Positions 32,276 through 34,513 of a stretch of 34,513 nucleotides of DNA are shown here, one piece after another. The notes beneath the pieces are model-generated. The model searched no databases. It worked only from the letters and a program-made list of their open reading frames with translations, and was not told the DNA's origin. Made by a program: the position numbers and the translations under genes. Every line of letters starts with the position of its first letter. Position 1 is the stretch's first letter. Source of the DNA: a virus; IMG/VR virus record IMGVR_UViG_3300032315_000148, positions 1 through 34,513 of that record; one strand, 5' to 3'.

Positions 32276-32402
32276 AATCCCTCACCTCAAACACCGCCAT
32301 CTTCGGCTGTGCCCTGTCATCAATCCCGCACGCTGGACAAATCCAATGTGTTGCCACAGGTGGATACTCTTCGCCACACTCAGGACATTCAACCAAGGTC
32401 AC
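32262..32402 (-). CDS. 46-residue zinc-ribbon protein
   Basis: GTG at 32402 overlaps the small-terminase stop by GTGA, with GAAGG four nt upstream. The frame is open to TAA at 32262. C6-x2-C9 and C22-x2-C25 in VECPECGEEYPPVATHWICPACG make a compact zinc ribbon, followed by a short strand-rich tail (MAVFEVRDYG). Tiny ribbons like this often bind nucleic acid or stabilise a partner. Location right after the small terminase hints at a link to packaging, by inference. Confidence 0.75.
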   Translation of the reverse strand: MTLVECPECGEEYPPVATHWICPACGIDDRAQPKMAVFEVRDYGDN

Positions 32403-32833
32403 AATGCCTTCAAGTGTGTACGTTGAGCCTTCTCTCGCTCCGCTACCGCAGCAATCAAAGAATCCAACTCAGCATCAGAAAGTTCTGCTGCCTTCTTATT
32501 AGACTGAACCGTTACCGTAGGCGGAGCCATACGGTTAGTCGCCTGCAAATACAACTGTGCAGACTTGGTATCGCCATCAAGAGCCTTGGCATACAAAGTG
32601 TCTAGGAGTCGCTGAGTGCGCTCAGGCGACCCCTGAACTTCGTCCACCGCCGTTTTCCACTGGCTGACGAAGATTTCTTTTTTTTCCCAACGGCGTAGCG
32701 TTGTCACGTTTACACCAAGATGCATTGCCATCTTTTCTTTTGAAGATGGATTGCGTTCAGACGGGGCTGTACACAACCAATCCAAATACTCTTGTTGCTG
32801 TGCTGTAACTGTTAACTCTTCGTTCTGTTTCAT
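32399..32833 (-). CDS. terminase small subunit-like HTH protein
   Basis: 144 residues, first gene of the leftward unit. An N-terminal helix-turn-helix reads SSKEKMAMHLGVNVTTLRRWEKKE (about 30-53). A helical middle follows (RTQRLLDTLYAKALDGDTKSAQLYLQATNRM) and then a charged end. The 'KxxxAxxLGVxxxTLRRWxK' and 'A..GD.KSAQLYLQA' pattern is that of phBC6A51-type small terminases, which bind the packaging site and regulate the large subunit. GTAACGA lies 15 nt before the ATG; no strong ribosome site is seen. Its position beside the largest non-coding gap suggests the packaging site may be nearby. Confidence 0.8.
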   Translation of the reverse strand: MKQNEELTVTAQQQEYLDWLCTAPSERNPSSKEKMAMHLGVNVTTLRRWEKKEIFVSQWKTAVDEVQGSPERTQRLLDTLYAKALDGDTKSAQLYLQATNRMAPPTVTVQSNKKAAELSDAELDSLIAAVAEREKAQRTHLKAL

Positions 32834-32848
32834 TGCTAATAAGGCAAA

Positions 32849-32855
32849 TCGTTAC
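32849..32855 (-). repeat. late-gene start-associated motif GTAACRA (first of a series)
   Basis: On the minus strand GTAACGA ends 15 nt before the small-terminase ATG. The same word, or GTAACAA, occurs before other leftward starts: 31951-31957, 29003-29009, 26970-26976, 24708-24714, 21875-21881 (CAA form), 17474-17480 (CAA form) and 16175-16181. Gaps to the start are 15, 14, 15, 40, 10 or 16, 14 and 10 nt in that order. In several cases the TAA of the motif is the stop of the upstream gene. Confidence 0.45.
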
Positions 32856-32870
32856 GACCACTTTCCGTGT

Positions 32871-32879
32871 TGTGCTAGC
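32871..32879 (-). repeat. GCTAGCACA motif upstream of the leftward unit
   Basis: On the minus strand this is GCTAGCACA, 37 nt before the small-terminase start. It matches the ACTAGCACA words of the rightward leaders except for the first base. Confidence 0.4.
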
Positions 32880-32901
32880 CACTCAAAGATATGTAACGAA
32901 C

Positions 32902-32925
32902 GGGGGGGAGGGTAGGGAGGGGGGG
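32902..32925 (+). other. G-quadruplex-forming tract in the divergent region
   Basis: Runs of 7, 3, 3 and 7 G are separated by A, TA and A, a strong G-quadruplex pattern on the plus strand. It is preceded by GATATGTAACGAAC. The tract lies between the leftward small terminase and the rightward gene at 33002 and parallels the G tract at 1382-1400. Confidence 0.6.
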
Positions 32926-32943
32926 AAGGACAGAACTGTCTGA

Positions 32944-32961
32944 GCCACCCCTAAGGGTGGC
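32944..32961 (+). promoter_or_regulatory. leader stem-loop
   Basis: GCCACCC (32944-32950) pairs with GGGTGGC (32955-32961) across CTAA. As in the leader at 1412-1436 it has seven pairs and a four-base loop, follows a G tract and precedes ACTAGCACA. No T run follows. Confidence 0.6.
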
Positions 32962-32975
32962 GAACAACCAGTCCG

Positions 32976-32984
32976 ACTAGCACA
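32976..32984 (+). repeat. leader motif ACTAGCACA, copy 2
   Basis: It lies 14 nt after the leader hairpin and ends 17 nt before the ATG at 33002, with GAGAGG between. CAACCA precedes it by a few bases, as in copy 1 at 1445. Confidence 0.5.
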
Positions 32985-33001
32985 GTTTGAGAGGTGAACA
33001 C

Positions 33002-33166
33002 ATGGCAACTAAAAAAGCATTTTGGGATAAAAAGAACCCAAATAAAAAGTCAACATCGTTGACCCCTGCGCAAAAAGCATCTGCTAAAGCCCGTGCCAAA
33101 AAGGCTGGACGCCCATACCCTAACCTTGTAGATAACGCCGCAGCCAAAAGGTCAAGCCGTGGCTAA
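33002..33166 (+). CDS. 54-residue basic protein
   Basis: ATG at 33002 with GAGAGG seven nt upstream, open to TAA at 33164-33166. The product starts MATKKAFWDKKNPNKKSTSL and continues TPAQKASAKARAKKAGRPYPN with a final AAKRSSRG. It is about one quarter Lys/Arg. It is first in a short rightward unit and its end overlaps the next start. Such small basic proteins in phages may bind DNA or be packaged; the function is unknown. Confidence 0.75.
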   Translation: MATKKAFWDKKNPNKKSTSLTPAQKASAKARAKKAGRPYPNLVDNAAAKRSSRG

Positions 33167-33422
33167 GACAGCAGCATGGCAACGCAAAGAAGGAAAAAAC
33201 CCTAAAGGCGGACTTAACGCTAAAGGACGTGCATCCTACAAAGCCCAAACAGGTGGCACCCTAAAACCACCAGTGTCAGCCAAGGCTGCAAAGTCATCAC
33301 CAGCCAAAGCCAAGCGTAGAAAATCGTTTTGTGCACGTATGGGTGGTATGCCGGGGCCTATGAAGGACAAAAAGGGTAGACCAACCCGAAAGGCACTAGC
33401 CTTAAAAAAGTGGGATTGCTAA
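33159..33422 (+). CDS. conserved small basic aquatic-phage protein
   Basis: 87 residues from a GTG start inside the end of the previous gene. The sequence AWQRKEGKNPKGGLNAKGRASYK, TGGTLKPPV and, near the end, RRKSFCARMGGMPGPMKDKKGRPTRKALALKKWDC matches a family that is very common in marine and freshwater phages, usually annotated as hypothetical or a DUF. It is strongly basic with two cysteines (C58, C87). The repeated occurrence of this protein next to packaging genes in other phages suggests a DNA- or packaging-linked role; that is inference. A terminator-like hairpin follows directly. Confidence 0.82.
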   Translation: MAKTAAWQRKEGKNPKGGLNAKGRASYKAQTGGTLKPPVSAKAAKSSPAKAKRRKSFCARMGGMPGPMKDKKGRPTRKALALKKWDC

Positions 33423-33432
33423 TAAAAATAAG

Positions 33433-33449
33433 GAAAAGGTACCCTTTTC
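33433..33449 (+). terminator. probable intrinsic terminator
   Basis: GAAAAGG (33433-33439) pairs with CCTTTTC (33443-33449) around TAC, and outer pairs can extend the stem. TTCTAT follows. It lies eleven bases after the stop of the 33159 gene and would end that unit. Confidence 0.5.
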
Positions 33450-33525
33450 TTCTATCCCCCACCCCCTTTTAGAAATTAGTCTGTACGGCTCTGCGCTAGA
33501 ACCATCCATTGATGAAAGCCGTGCA

Positions 33526-33577
33526 CCCCCACCCTATGCACCCACCCTGCTTGTGCGAGCGTTTGCGGGCGTTTGCG
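33526..33577. repeat. C-rich tract and tandem GCGTTTGCG in the non-coding gap
   Basis: The non-coding stretch 33423-33663 holds C runs of 5, 3, 3 and 3 at 33526-33547 (a G-quadruplex pattern on the minus strand). GCGTTTGCG then occurs twice at 33559-33567 and 33569-33577, a ten-base step. These could mark an origin, a packaging site or a protein-binding array; the sequence alone cannot decide. Confidence 0.4.
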
Positions 33578-33638
33578 CTTATTCGTACATTTGCCCACAC
33601 TTCTAGGGTAGGAACTGGTGCGCACACAGCGTTACCAC

Positions 33639-33668
33639 TTGACAATGAAAGCGAGTAAAGCCTATGCC
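33639..33668 (+). promoter_or_regulatory. possible promoter upstream of the small Cys-containing gene
   Basis: TTGACA at 33639-33644 is a perfect -35 box. The best -10 is TATGCC at 33663-33668 with an 18-nt spacer, which is weak. If used, transcription would start inside the frame annotated from 33664, favouring ATG 33694 as the true start. Confidence 0.35.
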
Positions 33669-33858
33669 TGTTGTTTATTCCAATGGTGAAACGATGACTG
33701 AAGATGAATTCCAGACATTGTTATTCCTAGTGAAGAAGAAGAAGTGCGTATGCGATAGTTGCGTAGAAGTTGCACATTACCAATTTGAGACAATGGTTTG
33801 GTACAACGGTTACGGAATAGAAAATTGCAAAGGATTTATTGATAGTCCGTTCGCATAA
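33664..33858 (+). CDS. small cysteine-containing protein, unknown function
   Basis: 64 residues from ATG 33664, or 54 from the in-frame ATG 33694; neither has a strong ribosome site. The protein reads ETMTEDEFQTLLFLVKKKKC, then C38-x-C40-x2-C43 in CVCDSCVEV, and ends with an aromatic stretch YQFETMVWYNGYGIENCKGF. Three clustered cysteines plus a later Cys and His could hold a metal. It stands alone between a terminator-like hairpin and the palindrome region. No family was recognised. Confidence 0.6.
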   Translation: MPVVYSNGETMTEDEFQTLLFLVKKKKCVCDSCVEVAHYQFETMVWYNGYGIENCKGFIDSPFA

Positions 33859-33877
33859 CTAATCGGTAATGAATTCG

Positions 33878-33910
33878 GCAACATCAGTAAGACCATCTTA
33901 TTGGTGTTGC
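33878..33910 (+). promoter_or_regulatory. 15-bp stem-loop A (related to stem-loop B)
   Basis: Bases 33878-33892 pair with 33896-33910 over all 15 positions, two of them G-U in RNA, around a CCA loop. The inner part contains an imperfect copy (33886-33902) of the AGTAAGACCGTCTTACT palindrome. AACATCA and TTGGTGTT are shared with stem-loop B at 34449-34482. No U run follows. Confidence 0.6.
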
Positions 33911-33913
33911 TCA

Positions 33914-33942
33914 TTGACTACCGAGTAGTCACTACTTAGTAA
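33914..33942 (+). promoter_or_regulatory. possible promoter overlapping a palindromic operator
   Basis: TTGACT at 33914-33919 could be a -35 box. The 17-nt spacer contains AGTAGTCACTACT (33924-33936), a second palindrome. The would-be -10 TAGTAA at 33937-33942 is weak and overlaps the palindrome at 33938-33954. This placing would let a bound repressor block transcription. Confidence 0.3.
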
Positions 33943-33954
33943 GACCGTCTTACT
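33938..33954 (+). promoter_or_regulatory. 17-bp palindrome AGTAAGACCGTCTTACT, upstream copy
   Basis: Eight-base arms meet around a central C. It is followed directly by ACTAGCACA and the start of the gene at 33986. An exact copy is at 34412-34428 after that gene, and an imperfect one is in stem-loop A. It may be an operator in DNA or a seven-pair hairpin in RNA. Confidence 0.6.
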
Positions 33955-33955
33955 A

Positions 33956-33964
33956 ACTAGCACA
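33956..33964 (+). repeat. leader motif ACTAGCACA, copy 3
   Basis: One base after the palindrome at 33938-33954 and 21 nt before ATG 33986, with GAGAGA between. The order hairpin, ACTAGCACA, ribosome site, start codon is the same as in the leaders at 1412-1465 and 32944-33002. Confidence 0.5.
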
Positions 33965-33985
33965 ACATACAAAGAGAGATAGACA

Positions 33986-34408
33986 ATGACAACAGCACAA
34001 ATCATCAACTTGACAAAGGTTGCTTACGCAAAGAACGAAGACGCTCGTGTCGCTCGTTGGAATTTGGGTAACGCATTGCTCAAAGAGTTCTATGTCAAGT
34101 CAAGTGGCGAGTGGTTCACCAATCGTTCGCAAGATGCAGAAGCGCAGACCGTTTCGGAATTCGCAGAAGCAAATTGCAAGTTGGTTGGCAAGACCCACGA
34201 AGCACTCAAGGTGTTCTACTCCGAGGCAATCAACTTTGCCAAGAAGCACAAGACCGTTGAGAGTGCAAAGAAGAATACAATCAAGAAGAAGAATGACAAG
34301 CCAAAGAAGTTCAGCGCAAAGGCTTCGGCTAACAGCGCAATCAATCGCCTTGGCGAAGATAATGCAGTAAAGATGGCAAAGGCAATTCTTGCCCTTGCTG
34401 GTGAATAA
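33986..34408 (+). CDS. basic helical protein flanked by palindromes (candidate autoregulator)
   Basis: 140 residues with GAGAGA nine nt before the ATG. The N-terminal 85 residues are helical and balanced (MTTAQIINLTKVAYAKNEDA, ARWNLGNALLKEFYVKSSGEWF, EAQTVSEFAEANCKLVGKTHEALKVFYSEAINFAKKH). A Lys/Asn/Ser linker (KKNTIKKKNDKPKKFSAKAS) follows. The C-terminus is a short helical piece (SAINRLGEDNAVKMAKAILALAGE). A bipartite helical protein joined by a basic linker could bind DNA or RNA, although no standard HTH was recognised. Matching palindromes on both sides make it a candidate for regulating its own expression or that of neighbours; that is inference from position. Confidence 0.75.
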   Translation: MTTAQIINLTKVAYAKNEDARVARWNLGNALLKEFYVKSSGEWFTNRSQDAEAQTVSEFAEANCKLVGKTHEALKVFYSEAINFAKKHKTVESAKKNTIKKKNDKPKKFSAKASANSAINRLGEDNAVKMAKAILALAGE

Positions 34409-34411
34409 TCT

Positions 34412-34428
34412 AGTAAGACCGTCTTACT
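34412..34428 (+). promoter_or_regulatory. 17-bp palindrome, downstream copy
   Basis: An exact second copy of AGTAAGACCGTCTTACT starts four bases after the stop of the 33986 gene. It could be an operator for the next rightward gene or an RNA hairpin ending the message. Confidence 0.6.
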
Positions 34429-34448
34429 GATATCCACGGAAGTGGTGA

Positions 34449-34482
34449 GAGAACATCAAGTATTCCCCTGCTTGGTGTTCTC
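34449..34482 (+). promoter_or_regulatory. 12-bp stem-loop B near the right edge
   Basis: GAGAACATCAAG at 34449-34460 pairs with CTTGGTGTTCTC at 34471-34482, one pair being G-U, around a ten-base loop. Its arms share AACATCA and TTGGTGTT with stem-loop A. CTCCAC outside can pair with GTGG-type bases upstream. ATG at 34495 follows twelve bases later but runs off the window after six codons. Confidence 0.6.
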
Positions 34483-34513
34483 AACTCCACGGCTATGGCT
34501 GATGGAAAACATA

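Noticed and set aside
33423-33663. A tRNA or other structured RNA gene in the non-coding gap
   Set aside because: No cloverleaf arms, T-loop sequence or acceptor pairing could be found; only the hairpin, C-rich tract and tandem nonamers are supported.
34495-34513. Start of whiB continuing into the left edge
   Set aside because: Direct joining of the window ends is out of frame by one base and lacks the first cysteine, so continuity cannot be claimed.

Overview
The window is almost wall-to-wall phage DNA and looks like a tailed phage with a short, podovirus-like tail that infects an actinobacterium. The host call rests on a WhiB-type iron-sulphur regulator cut off at the left edge, because WhiB proteins are known only from Actinobacteria and their phages. 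A signal-peptide protein with a long threonine-rich linker resembles secreted proteins of Acidimicrobiia, so an aquatic acidimicrobial host is possible, but that is inference. Several small virion proteins belong to families I know from marine and freshwater phages. No integrase, tRNA, CRISPR array, insertion sequence or DNA polymerase was seen.

Layout. Positions 2-6723 carry rightward genes, mostly joined by 1-4 base start/stop overlaps: WhiB, three small genes including a secreted lytic-transglycosylase-like protein, then a promoter and leader (1354-1464). A replication/recombination cassette follows: Cas4-like nuclease, DnaB-type helicase, AEP primase, RusA resolvase, a 20-residue membrane peptide, a second PD-(D/E)XK nuclease, a sigma-region-4-like protein and small unknowns. 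At 6590-6723 this unit collides tail-to-tail with a long leftward unit (32833 down to 6590). Read in its own direction, the leftward unit encodes small terminase, a zinc ribbon, small virion proteins, a glycine-rich adhesin, a fibre-associated protein, a secreted Thr-rich protein, two small membrane proteins, large terminase, a zinc ribbon, a DUF2746-like membrane protein, portal, scaffold, major capsid protein, a possible decoration protein, head-tail adaptor, tail nozzle, a fibre-like protein, internal virion proteins, a 3020-residue giant protein and an M15 peptidase. From 33002 to the right edge the genes run rightward again, so both window edges carry rightward genes, as expected if this was cut from a circular or circularly permuted genome.

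Regulation. The most unusual material is in the little non-coding DNA. Three rightward leaders share a plan: an approximately 7-bp stem-loop, then ACTAGCACA, then the ribosome site and start. Two of them also have long G tracts. Leftward genes repeatedly carry GTAACGA or GTAACAA, usually 10-15 nt before the start codon, and several of these have no clear Shine-Dalgarno sequence. A small basic gene near the right edge is bracketed by copies of a 17-bp palindrome and by two related long stem-loops. Together these suggest a phage-specific transcription or translation control scheme that deserves testing.
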